NCBI GenBank assembly: GCA_001414485.1
Contig: LLEY01000126.1
Span: 1 to 64,000, forward strand
Length of the DNA stretch: 64,000 nt
Reading direction: 5' to 3'
Source of the DNA: Calycina herbarum
Taxonomy: Eukaryota > Ascomycota > Leotiomycetes > Helotiales > Pezizellaceae
Both the position numbers and the translations under genes were made by a program. Below the pieces are notes generated by a model. It worked only from the letters and a program-made list of their open reading frames with translations. It ran no database searches and was not told the DNA's origin. Positions 33,241-44,868 of the stretch are shown here, in pieces (position 1 is the first letter of the stretch; each line of letters starts with the position of its first letter).

Positions 33241-36200
33241 CTATGTCTTAAGACTACTTCTTTAAGGAATATAAATACTAGTTCCTTAGCTATACTTAAC
33301 TCTATATATAGTATTAAAATTATATATTTTATAAGTTATTCTATAATAACTAGGATTAAGTTATACTTAACTTCTATTATTAGATCTTTAGATTTTAGTA
33401 ACTTAATAATAAAATCCTAAGATATTAATTTCTAAGATGTCTATAGTATTAGAGTAGTGCCTATCTGTCTATAAGGTATATAGTAGGAAGCCTTATTTCT
33501 AGTATAGGTATTATACTCTACTATTACTTTCTTAACTACCGTAGATAATCGATTAATATAGTAGTATTTCTTTATCTACTAGATAGTTCTATAGACTCTC
33601 TAATAACTATATACTAGTGCCGCGTAGTATTTCTAAATAAACTCTTTTATATATAAGTTAGAGACTTAAAGTTTTCCTTTCTTATATCTGTTTTTATAGT
33701 TTTATTCTTTTTATAAATAGTATATATTAATATCTAGTTCCTATCCTAGGTTTCTCTCTTCTTAAAGTACCTAAGGTCGTTTCTTTTCTTAAGCGTTCTA
33801 GATTTTATTTCTCTAGAGGTCGATTTCTCTAAGTACTATAACCTTATAGACTATTAGAGCTAAATCTCTATTCTTAAGAGTTTTTAAGATTATAATCTTC
33901 TTATACTCTTTATCTTCTTTATATCTAGGTTTCTAGCTAAGAGTATTAGCTTAAGCGTTTAATATTCTACTTATATAATATATAATAATATTAAATTCTA
34001 ATAATATTTTAGACTATCTTACTAGTTGTCTAGTTATAAGTTCCTTTGTTTTTATAAACGTTCTTAAGTTCTTATAGTCAGTTAGAACTATAACTAGATA
34101 TTTTACTTCTTAAAGATATATTCTCTAGTATTCTAGAGTTAGTACTATAGCAAGTAATTCTTTATTAAAGATACTATAGTTCTACTATACTAGATTAAAT
34201 ATTTTAGAGTAGTATATAATAAGTATAAGCTTCTCTTTATTATTTAGTTATAAGTAAATCGTATCTACTATTATATCTAAGACGTCTGTTTCTACTATAC
34301 TAGGCTTATCTATATCGAAATTATATAAAATAGGTTTTTCTATAAATTTCGCTTTAATTTTTTAAAAAGTATTCTTAGCTTATTTACCTTATATAAACTT
34401 AATAGCTTTTTTAATTAGTATTAACATTAGTTTAGTAATCTTTATATAGTCTCTAATAAACAGACGACAGAAGTTTATAAATCTAAGAAAGAACTATATA
34501 TTCTTTATATTCTCTAGTAATTTCTAGTTTAAGATATCTTAGATCTTTACTAAATCTATTTCTATTTTCTCTAAGCTAAATACCTATTCTAGAAAAATTA
34601 TTCGAGTTACTTTAAACTCGTATTTCAAAAGTTTAAAACAGAAGTCTACCTTTAGTAGTTGTTGTAGAACTTCTCTTATATATCTCTTATATTCCTCTTC
34701 TTTTTCTAAGAAGATTAGAATATTATCTAAATAATAGATTACTATTATTCCTAGAAGATCTCTTAAAATATCGTTATTTTATCTCTAGTATATAGCTAGT
34801 ACGTTATAAAGTCTAAATAACGTGTATATATAGCGAACCGGCTAAACAAGCGAACCGGCTAACTGAAAACATATCTAAAATCGCGATTTTGATATTTTAA
34901 TATCTCTACGAATTGTTAATTAAAAATTTCAAAATTAAAACTTTGATTTTATTACTATATATATATTTAGAATTCTAAGTTTCAGACGCTATATAATTTT
35001 ACTTAGCGATTCGCTTAAAAATACCTCTGTAATCTTGTCTTTTTTCTTCTTCTTTTAATAACTTTTTAATATAAATTAGCCTCAGTCTTATATTTTATAA
35101 CTTTTATATTTATATAGTAATGAAATCAAGGTTTTAATTTTGAAATTTTTAATCAACAATTCGTAAAGATATTAAAATATTAAAATCGCGATTTTAGATA
35201 TGTTTTCAGTTAGCCGGTTCGCTTGTTTAGCCGGTTCGCTTGTTTAGCCGGTTCGCTTGTTTAGCCGGTTCGCTATATATACACGTTAGTATAACTATAT
35301 ATTTATAGAGATCTAATAGTAAAGCAAACGCTGTTTTCTATTTATCTCTAACTTTTATTTATATAAGTCTATAAGCCTTTTATTAATCTAGTTTTATAAA
35401 TTATACTATCTTATCTAACTTATCTTATAAGTACTAGCTAGTAGGTAGCGAATAAGCGTTCTTAACTATAGTATAATTTATATCTTAGTAATTAATATAT
35501 ACTCTTCTATCTAGGTCGTCTTTTTTTTTAATAATAAGTATATTTAAAGTAATTAGTAACTTAGATTTTCTAATATATCTCTTTCTAATACCTTCTTTTA
35601 TATAACTTTCTATTCTCTATAGGTTTTTCTAGTTATATAACTAAAGCTTCTACTTTTTAAAGTTATAACTCTCTTTTAGTTTAATCTTATAATCCTATAA
35701 GTAATATTCTAGTAAGGCTTATAAGTCTTCTAGGTTTTTAAATAATACTTTAAATTCTCTATACTATATAGGTATTTCGTTATCAGCTGTCTTACTAGTC
35801 TATAGAAGACCCTAGACTAGGTGTTCTAGTATATTAGAAGAGGTAGTACTAACCTCGTTCTAGCTTTATAGTTATAAATACAACCTTATATATTTATATT
35901 AACTAAAGGTTATTATTTAAGCCTTCTAGTTAATATCTAGATTATGTTTTTAAATCTATAGTATACTAAGTATTACTTTCTTACTTTCTATTTTAATAAT
36001 ATTAAATTATATATCTAAGTAGTATTCTTTAATATTAATTTTTATTAGAATAGTTTACTAATTAATAATTCTATCTTAGTATATAACGTCTATTCTATTA
36101 ACTATCTCTAGGTAGTATAGCCTTATATCTTTAATTAGAACGTTTAGCTTCTTTAAAGCTATTAAGAAAAGAAAATTATCTATTACTCTAGAGTTAATTA

Positions 36201-36256
36201 TAACTTAGAGTTTCTTTCCTCGTATTTTTATAGTTATAATTAACTAATTTTCTCTA
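33241..36256 (-). pseudogene. Gypsy-1 pol remnant (copy E), part 1
   Basis: Minus strand: integrase N-terminal half (33245-33700), RNase H (33900-34430), reverse transcriptase (34430-35900) and protease-proximal part. It matches 49000-51430 of copy B almost collinearly. A MITE sits in it at 34820-35286. Pogo P4 interrupts it at 36257; the sequence resumes at 38452. The integrase C terminus and 3' LTR are missing at the left, where a Copia LTR abuts. Confidence 0.75.
34820..35286. mobile_element. MITE with pogo P4-type termini
   Basis: A 467-bp non-coding element flanked by TA. The inverted termini extend roughly 160-170 bp: ACGTGTATATATAGCGAACC, then GCTAACTGAAAACATATC, then a complementary AT-rich part (ATCGCGATTTTGATATTTTA against its complement). 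The left arm has two copies of the unit AGCGAACCGGCTAAACA; the right arm has four. The outer 40 bp match pogo P4 (36257-38450), its likely source of transposase. It is less RIP-mutated than the Gypsy pol around it. Confidence 0.85.
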
Positions 36257-38450
36257 ACGTATATATATAGCGAACCGGCTAAATAAGCGAACTAGTCAAA
36301 ACCCCGCGCCTCTACTACACCTCTACTAAATATTAAATTTCTCTATAACGAACGATACCTTAGAAAAATAACAAAAGCTAGTTAGTCTTAGCTATTTAGG
36401 CTATATAAAAAGACCTAAATTTACGTACTTAAGCTACTATAAGAACCTATTCTATAGATTACTAGAAGCTAGGTCGACGTTTACTTAATATATCTTTATA
36501 ATACGATATTCTAGCTAATTTATAGAAAATAACTAAGCTAGAGGAATTAGTACTTATTTAATATATCCTCGACCTAGCTATAAAAGGATTTCCTTCGTAG
36601 ATATCTATAGTTAAGAATATAGTAAATTAACTTCTTAAAGCACGCGACGTATTATACGTTAGAATATATTAGACTTCTAACTTTGTTAAGCGTCGTCTAA
36701 AACTCTAGACACGCTTCCAACGAAAATACAACTACTAGAGAGCCAAGTACAAAGACCTAGAAGTTATTCGTAGCTAGTTTAAGCTTATACAAAGCATAGT
36801 AGCAAAGTATAGAATCTACGATATAGATATCTATAACTTTAATAAGACCGGGTTTATAATAGATGTTATCTTAACTATAATAGTTATTATAAGCTTAGAA
36901 GAACGTATAAGAGTAAAAAGAGTATAGCCTAGTAATCGGGAATAGGTTATAGTAATCTAGAGAGTTAATACCTAAGGCTAGAGTATTCTACTATTTATAA
37001 TTATTACTATAAAAAATCATCTTACTTCTTAGTATTAAAATAGTAGATTTCTATCTAACTAGGTAATTACTATTACTAAAAATAGTTAGATAATAAATAA
37101 GAAAGATATAAATTAGATTCGATATTTTAAGAAGTATACTAAGTCTCGATCTATTAGTAGTTATCGTCTATTAGTTCTCGACAGCTATAAAAGCTACTAC
37201 TCTAACTGTTACGGACCTGGCCACCGCCGAGCACGTGACTCGCGTACGGCTGCTCGCCGGCGTCCGCAAAGCCTGCTATTCCTAGCCTAGCCTAGAACCA
37301 TTCCTACCTAGGCTAGAAACCATTTCTACAAACGGATCGACATTCCTATAACTTATCGATTCCTTGGCTATCTCTATATTATAGGACCTCTAGAAGTCTC
37401 CTCTTTCCTTCTCTTCTCTTCTGTAGCTTTAGATCTTTAATTGAACTACCTCTTACTTCTCTGATTATCCGCTACACCTATATATGCTATAGGTAAGGAT
37501 AACTACCAGAGGGCTAGCAGATTGGGTTTGTCACACTAACAAGTTTAAGGAATATTATAAGGAAAATAATATTATTACTATTTATATATCTACTTATTCT
37601 TCTTATATACTCTAGCTACTTAATATTAGCTGTTTTAGCTCTTTAAAAAAGATATATAGTTAGTAAATTAAAGATATAATATAGGCTTAGATTATCTATA
37701 TTACTAAGAATAATTTCTTTCCTATCTTCTATACTATATTTAATATTATAATAATAGAAAGTAATATCTAAGAAGGGTTCTAAGAGGCTAGAATTCTTCT
37801 ATTCGACCTAGAAAGTGTGATTTCTATACTTAATCTTAAGCTAAAGACGCTAACGTCTCTAAACTCCTCTTTATATTCTACTTAGTCTTAGGTTTCTTAG
37901 ATACTAAATAACTCTACTAAAGCCTTATTATAGACTATATTTATTAAAGATTAAACTTCCTACTACTAAAGTAGCTCTCTAACCCCTATTTACAAGGCTA
38001 TTAACTAGTTTATAAAGAGTATATCAAAAGTAATATACTAGATAGTACTATTAAAAGCTAAGAACTAGAGACTTCGATAAGTAAATAAAGTACTAAGTAA
38101 GTAACGTAGAGCTAAAAAAACACGTCTATAGTAAAGAGGATTACTTAGCTAATAGGAAGCGTAAGACCTATAGGATAATAGAGACGTTAGTAAGCAGGTA
38201 ATATAGAAAATAAAGAGAAGTAGTAGTCGGAAGCCGAGAGAATAATTATATATATAGCGCTATAGTAACTATAGAAAGACTAGTTATAATACGTATATCT
38301 ATAATATTATAGACGAAGTATCTAAGAAAGAGATTTCTAAGTAGTTTTAATTAATTAGAGGCGTTATAGTAGAGTTACTATAATTTTAATCGCGAGCGTA
38401 GAACATTTTAGCTAGTTCGCTTATTTAGCCGGTTCGCTATATATATACGT
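36257..38450 (+). mobile_element. Pogo/Fot1-like DNA transposon (P4), with solo LTR inside
   Basis: Flanked by TA (36255-36256 and 38451-38452) with inverted termini ACGTATATATATAGCGAACC and GGTTCGCTATATATATACGT. About 1.86 kb without the solo LTR at 37207-37535. A degraded plus-strand transposase reads KLEELVLIQYILDLAIKGF, YNFNKTGFIIDV, SNREQVIVI, LVLDSYKSYYS, then after the LTR YSSYILQLLNISCFSSLKK and a basic tail (KQRRAKKTR). It is inserted in Gypsy-1 copy E. Confidence 0.85.
37207..37535 (+). repeat. Solo LTR, almost unmutated
   Basis: 329 bp starting TGTTACGGACCTGGCC and ending GGGTTTGTCACA, flanked by the duplication CTAAC (37202-37206 and 37536-37540). It keeps normal CA, TG, CC and GG content (CACGTGACTCGCGTACGGC) inside a transposase gene that has almost no CA or TG. 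Excising it with one TSD rejoins the transposase frame. Strand is nominal. No other copy of this LTR is in the window. Confidence 0.85.
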
Positions 38451-38451
38451 T

Positions 38452-38528
38452 ATAAGTAGCTACTTTAGCTTTTAATAAGAGACTTTTAAAGCTATTACTA
38501 GCTTAAAAAGCTAGAGCTTTTATATAGT
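38452..38528 (-). pseudogene. Gypsy-1 copy E, part 2 (right of P4)
   Basis: A short continuation of copy E (AAGTAGCTACTTTAGCTTTTA) resembling 51429-51500 of copy B, ending where a gag-only-family LTR begins. Confidence 0.5.
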
Positions 38529-38652
38529 TATAATAGCTAGCTATCGGAATTACCGAGGTTACGTACTAGATAGATTATATTATAGATATTATTTTAGAAG
38601 AGTAAGAGTTAAACTGGTTTTAGACTTTGTTATTATCTAACCTCTTATATAT
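38529..38652 (+). repeat. Gag-only-family LTR, first segment
   Basis: TATAATAGCTAGCTATCGG...AACCTCTTATATAT corresponds to the first part of the 8005-8315 LTR. The LTR is split by a Copia element (38653-44763) and a short pogo (44869-45794). Its other pieces are 44769-44868 and 45795-45834. Confidence 0.75.
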
Positions 38653-38802
38653 TGTCGGCATAATAATGAGCGAGTAGCGCTTCACGTGACCTTCTCGCTT
38701 AAGGTCTATTTAAGTAGACAGAGCAGCTAACTTTGCTCTGTATACACGAACGATAATATACTCTTTTTGCATCATGCTATTGGCCACCAAGTCATACCAA
38801 CA
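38653..38802 (+). repeat. Copia-1 5' LTR
   Basis: TGTCGGCATAATAATGAGCG...TACCAACA, 150 bp. It differs from the 3' LTR at eight sites. At each of them this copy has C or G where the 3' LTR has T or A, always in CpA/TpG context. Confidence 0.92.
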
Positions 38803-38986
38803 CTGATCAGTGTCGCGCGCGCAGATCAGAAAAACTGACTATACGTATCGCGGTTCTCGGAATCGTAAGCTTACGTATAGTTACGTAGTTGTGCAAAGTA
38901 GACTCCTCTTCTCGGAAGAGACTCCTTCTACTGGTTACACCCCCGACAATACCACTGCAAACTCTTGGACTTGTAGTACAGTTATA

Positions 38987-39208
38987 ACAACCTTACAACC
39001 TCTCTGAATTGCAACACCCTTACAACCTTGCAACCTCTCCGAATTGCAACACCCTTACAACCTTGCAACCTCTCTGAATTGCAATACAACTAATACAACC
39101 TTGCAACCTCTTCGACTTGCAATATAACTAATATAACCTTGCAACCTCTTCGACTTGTAATACAACTAATATAACCTTGCAACCTCTTCGACTTGCAATA
39201 CCACCCTA
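38987..39208 (+). repeat. Tandem repeat in Copia-1 leader
   Basis: About six direct units of 35-38 bp with the core ACAACCTTGCAACCTCT followed by (CG/TG)A(AC)TTGCAA, diverged by a few bases each. It lies between the 5' LTR and the gag start. The overlapping 65-codon ORF at 38810-39007 is probably not a gene. Confidence 0.85.
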
Positions 39209-39431
39209 CTTGCAAACGCTCTTGCAACCGCTCTTGAACCCTTTAGAACGGCTATTGTACAAAGATAATTCACCCGATTTTGATGACTCATAAGCATTAA
39301 AAGAGTGACTTACACAAAAACAAAATTACGAAACAAGATTACGACGTACTATTCACCTAGTACTAGATAAGATATCATCCACTACTTCAAGCACCGATAA
39401 CTTTGTCAACGCCCTCGACACTATCGATACT

Positions 39432-42400
39432 ATGGCACAACCATAGTAGGTTGAAGACAAGGAAGCTACAGCTTATATAAGCACAAAGTTAGAGGAATAC
39501 GATGTTAATAGAATAGACGACGATTATCTATAGGAGATATATCTTATGGACTTTGACGAATGGCCTAAAGCTAAGTTCGTAAACATAGGAAGAAACACCC
39601 TTATCAAGATGTGTAAGCTACTACGTAATAGAGGCGTATAGATAGAGACGGATAGACATAAGGCGATTATGTCAAAAGCACTCTATAATACGTCTTAAGA
39701 ACTTACAAAGCCTAAATAGCCGATCTAGGAATTAAGAGATTAAGTATATAAATCGCAAACTCAATCACAAGAGATGGCTACGAGATATAAGTATATTAAA
39801 GAATACCCTAACCGATTCCCTAAGCTTCTTCTAGGGTACTAGAACCCTACTACTTCAAACGCCTTTACGAATCCTTCTACTTCGAATACTACTTCAACCG
39901 CTTTTATAAGTAATATTCCTATCCCTACAACTCTACCAGCAGTAGCTCTTACAACTCCACCGGCAGCTTTTGTAACCTAGAATACTCTTGCAAGCCAACC
40001 GGCTATGGGCAACTATCCTAGCAATAGCCAGATAGGCAGCAATAGCCAGATAGGCAACCCTGCCTTCGCACTTGGCAACCTTATAAAGTCATATTCGGAT
40101 AAATAAAAGTATGGTAGTAAGGGAGACAACTTTAAGCTTAAGTTAAGAATATTCAAGGATATGTGTAATCGTTATAGCGTATCACCTTTGGCATATAACC
40201 TTACTTTCCCGATTATGCTTAAGGGTCAGGTATTAAACCACTTTTATACTAGTATCTTTAAGGAAGGAACTAATTAGTTATACGACGATCTTTCTACTAC
40301 TATCTAGTTATATTTTAAGGATAAGCTATACTCTAGAGGTTAATCCTCTAAGTGGAATCGTATTACATTCTTACGAACGAAAGCTAAGCTAGAATATTCA
40401 GAAAAGACACCTAGCTAGTACTTTAAGGAGATGCTATCTAAATTAGAAGAACTTTGCTATAGACTTCCTAAGGATATGTAAAGCGATAGATAATTAGCTA
40501 ATAAGCTACTTATTACATACGAGGAAGCACTAGAATGCCGAAGTGCATGCTCGACCTTACCGCAAAACTCGTTACTTCAAAGCACTATTACCCTTTTAAG
40601 AAGCTCTATTCGTAATTACAAAGTAAGCCACGTATTAAATACTAAGACTTTAATAACCGATCGTTACTTCCACAAGTATAATAATTCTAGTAACTCTTAT
40701 AGTAACTCTTACAACCACCACCATAAATCTAGAAAGAATAATAAGTGTTATATATATAGAAAGGAAGGCCACCGATCCTAGAATCATACTTAAGAAGAGT
40801 AGGATCGTTACTTTGCTAAATAGCAAAAGAGCAATAGAGACAGCTTCTATAGAAAAGACAGTGGATTTGTTAAAAAGATCTACCGTACTTACATCACTAC
40901 TATAGAACGTACAGAAGAGGAAGATATATCCGAAACACTCTAGACGATCGTAATAGATTATAAAAGTGATTCTAACAGTAAGGTTATCTACTACTTAATT
41001 ACTTCCGTTGGATATATCGACAATTCGAGCGCCTAGACCCTTACAGCTAGTCTAATAAACTTGGCACAAGATCATGCTTTCAGCGGATTTATTCTACTAC
41101 TAATTCTAGACGCTACATCTTATAAGTTTATAGAAGAGGTATTTACGTCTACTGCTAAGAAGTACGTACAAGACCACTTCTTTAGAGTTATAATCGATAC
41201 CGGCGTAGGAGGAAAGTCGAGTATAGGATACGATCAATACTTAGCGTACGCTAAACACGTCTAAAATATCCCTATCGACGAAAGCACTAAAGGCTAGATT
41301 AGTATATAATTCAGTAAAGGCTATATATCCTCTCTAGGATCGATCACGATTAGTATACTAATCAGCTATATAGAATTCCATATTATATATTCAGATACAC
41401 TATTTATTATATATATTAACAATATAGACTGTTTACACGTCTCGCTTAATAACCTCTAGAACATCCTTATTTAGGAAGACAGAAAGGGTTAGAAAGTAGA
41501 ACGTTTTAGAATTATATAACGATTTAGACACCCCTTTCTACTCTAGAATAAGGCTGTATATAACCTCGTATAAGAATCCCTATGTTACTTTACAGATGTC
41601 GATATTAGGCGGCTCTATAAGCGCTTTAGTTACCTATCTATACCACGCTTATAGCGTATACTCGAGCGTGCTAGTTATAATGTCGAGTAAGGTATTCTAC
41701 AACATCTTACTAAATACTATAAGTATTGCTAAAAGCACGGAAAGTTACCTAGTCGATTTAAATTTACACTCTACGACGATATTAAGTTTAATTATAATAT
41801 AATCATAGATGTCTTCTTTTTAGAAGGGAAACCTGTATTATATATTATAGATTAAGGAACTCGATATCAGTCTAGAGACTTCCTGCTAGACATAAGTGTA
41901 AAGAGTGCCTAGGAAACCTTTCAAAAGTACTAGATTAACACCTACTTAGGACCTCCCAACTATGTTACTACAGACGCTAGAAAGAACTTCGTTATAAAGG
42001 AGTTTAAGGGGTACGCAAATTCGATAGGAATTAAGGTTAAAACCGTACTAGTAGAAGTATATAACTCTATTAGTATAGTAGAACGATACTATAGACCAAT
42101 TCGCCGTATTTACTCAATTATCTAAGAATAACAACCTAGCCTCGTAAAGGCCTCCGCCCTCTAAATAGCTTTTAAAGCTATTAACGATATAGTAGGACCT
42201 AACGGTTTAGTACCTACTTTACTTGTTTATAGTACCTACCCCTATATAGCCGAGAACGATGCCCCTTCGTATATAATTTCCTAGAGATCTAAGACGTATA
42301 AGAAGGCTACTAAGGAAGTACGTAAGTTACTCGCTAAGCGACAAGTCAACGATGCCCTTAATACTCGGAACAGTCCCTCACCTAGCAGAATTAAGAAATT

Positions 42401-44498
42401 ACTACTAAACTCTAAAGTACTCGTCTAGCGTAAGTATAAAAAGTACTAGACTAGCCCCTTTTTATTATAAGGAATCGAAAATAAGGACTATATCGTGTTA
42501 CTACTAAGTAGTCCTATAAGATTTAGATCTACGGTGGTAAAGCCATACTTCGAAGAAGTCTTTAAAGACTCTAGAACAGCACCGGCGGTTGGAGATATTT
42601 CTAGAACGACACTGTTGTTCGAGACAACACCACAATCCTAAGAAACTAAGCCTTAAGAGGAGCCTCGATCCCACCTACAAACTCGATACCAACTTCACCA
42701 GTCGCAAGTCCAACAACAAGATAACCTTACCAATCCTCCAAAATCGACAATAGAACCAGTCCAGAAGCGTAGACGAGGAAGACCACGAAAGCACCTAAGA
42801 CCACCAAATAAGCCTTTTAAGACCTTATTCTAAGAGATAGATGCTTTTATCGATAATACTAAAGACCACGTTACTATCGAGGATATCGAGACTTTCCTTT
42901 CGTCTATTAAGAAAGAACACGATATTAAAGTATTTATAGCCACTAATAGTACAATATACATAGAATCACGCCAGAAGGAAGTCAATAGATTAACCGATTA
43001 AGACATCTTCAAGATCGTTACCTAGGATAACCTGCCTCCTGATACTAGAATCTTTAGATCACAGTTCGTAGATAACATCAAATTTAAGAGCACAGCACTT
43101 ACTTTTACAAAGTCAAGACTAGTTATCCAAGCATACAATAATAATAGAAAGTCCTTAGTCCTTACTTAAGCTCCCACTATCTAAAGAATAAGCCAGAGAA
43201 TTATCCTTATACTTATAACAGTATACCCGGGTTTACGAGTTTATATCCAGGATATTACACAAGCATATACCTAGTCACTTACAGAACTAAATCGAAAGTT
43301 CTTCGTACGCCTACCAAAGGGATATCCACAGTAGAACGATGTATTCTTTAAAGTTATTAAGCTATTATATAGTATTCCAGAAGCTAGAAACCACTAGTTC
43401 ACAACATACTATAAACACTATACTACGAAGCTTATAATAGAACAATCCACTTTCGACCCCTGTCTTTTACATACTAAACGATCAGATAGACCTTTTAGAG
43501 TAGTAGGACTTTAAACAGATAATACTCTTATACTTATAAACGATGCTTTTATAGCTAAGGAAGAAAGTGCTATCAAGGAAGCCGGATTTATATCAAAGGA
43601 TAGACAAGAACTTACTATTACTCATCTAATCTAGTTTAATAGAGGGCTAATTAGTAAGTATACAGATAGCTCATTTACGCTTACCTAGGATTATATAAAG
43701 CACTTAAAATTAGTATAAAAGGTACTAGCGGAGATATCTAATACCAAAGGCACTTCCTATATAGTATCCACCAAGGATTAATACGTTGCTTAGCGTGCTC
43801 GTAGAGCATATTTAGCAACAGTATCCTAGCTAGAAGCTGCCTTTGATTTATCATATACTGCCTAGATAACCGATCTACAAGAAGACGACATTAGCCTTCT
43901 TAATAAACGAATTCAATAGCAAATCGACAATGCTACAAGAGGGCTTAAATACGTCAGATTAGATCAAAACTCGCTTAAGCTATATGCTTTTATAGATAGT
44001 GCTTTTATAAGCAATAAGAACCTATCCTCACAAATCGGTTACGTTATTATACTTATAGATAAGGATGATAATACCAATATTTTATATTAGTCTTCCACCA
44101 AGTACAAAAGAGTTACTTATAGCGTTTTAGCCTTAGAACTGTATATAATAAGCTCTAGATTCGACGCTGCCGCTTCTGTTAAATCAACCCTAGAAAGCAT
44201 CTTAGGCTTTAAGGTCCCGCTTATTACATATACCGATTCGAAGTCTATTTACGAATACATGGCTAAACTAGGCACCACTAAGGAGAAGTGCTTAATAATT
44301 AACGTCATATACTTACGAGAAGCATATAAGTTAAGAGAGATCGACGAAATTAAGTAGATCGATAGTAAGAGTAATCTAGTAGATGCTATAACTAAGAAGG
44401 ATTATTACAACGCTCTACAAAAGCTAATCAATACCAGTAAGCTGGATATTAAGCTTATGGAATAGGTAGAACGGAATAAGAGATAATAAGACCTCTGA
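39432..44498 (+). pseudogene. Copia-1 gag-pol polyprotein remnant
   Basis: One phase of 1,689 codons from ATG 39432 to TGA 44498 without frameshift; the stops I see inside are TAA or TAG. Order by residue: gag about 1-430; knuckle CYIYRKEGHRSQNH (439-452, second Cys mutated); protease with IIDTGVGG (Asp near 589); integrase about 690-1080 (IIDVFFLEGKPVLYIID, SISIVERYYRPIRRIY); a basic AT-hook-like motif KRRRGRPRKHL (about 1112-1122); reverse transcriptase about 1190-1420 (RKFFVRLPKGYPQ, and LQTDNTLIL where YVDD is expected); RNase H to the end (DSAFISNKNLSSQIGYV, YTDSKSIYEYMAKLGTTKEK). This is the Copia order (integrase before RT). The frame is nearly intact, so a recent functional ancestor is likely. 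Confidence 0.88.
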
Positions 44499-44613
44499 AT
44501 AAGACGCTCTTATTAGTCGAGGACATAGAATAGAGGGCTATGATTAGCTAGACGAGATAAGAGATTTTGATAATTTTTAGGCAGTAACTTCCACCGTTTT
44601 AAAGAAGTGCCAG

Positions 44614-44763
44614 TGTCGGCATAATAATAAGCGAGTAGCGCTTCACGTGACCTTCTCGCTTAAGGTCTATTTAAGTAGACAGAGCAGCTAACTTTGCTCT
44701 ATATACACGAACGATAATATACTCTTTTTATATCATGCTATTAGCTACCAAGTTATACTAACA
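44614..44763 (+). repeat. Copia-1 3' LTR
   Basis: 150 bp, same ends as the 5' LTR but with eight additional C-to-T or G-to-A changes. It is preceded by AAAGAAGTGCCAG rather than a clean polypurine tract. Confidence 0.92.
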
Positions 44764-44768
44764 TATAT

Positions 44769-44868
44769 AAATACTCTTACTCTCTCTACTAGAAAGACTA
44801 ATTTAGTCTTTTTATTTATATTAGAGCCTAGTATCTAGATATATTATTCTATTAAACGTACTTCTATA
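44769..44868 (+). repeat. Gag-only-family LTR, second segment
   Basis: Contains AGACTAATTTAGTCTTT, the RIP-altered palindrome of the family, and GAGCCTAGTATCTAGATAT. It ends CTTCTATA, where the short pogo inserted. Confidence 0.75.

Larger units (their letters stand above)
38653..44763 (+). mobile_element. Complete Copia retrotransposon (Copia-1)
   Basis: A 6.1-kb element with 150-bp LTRs (38653-38802 and 44614-44763) and TSD TATAT (38648-38652 and 44764-44768). The order is LTR, 630-bp leader with tandem repeats, single gag-pol frame 39432-44498, short tail, LTR. It is inserted in an older LTR. RIP is moderate: the 5' end keeps many CA/TG, the middle fewer. It is the least damaged autonomous-type element in the window. 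Confidence 0.93.

Noticed and set aside
38810..39007. ORF of 65 codons in the Copia leader
   Set aside because: It runs into the tandem repeat and is upstream of the true gag start; no family features.
38987..39208. CRISPR-like array
   Set aside because: Units are contiguous and diverged, with no spacers, and lie inside a retrotransposon leader of a eukaryote.
41596..41802. ORF of 68 codons in Copia
   Set aside because: It is out of phase with the 1,689-codon gag-pol frame, which reads clear integrase sequence across the same bases.
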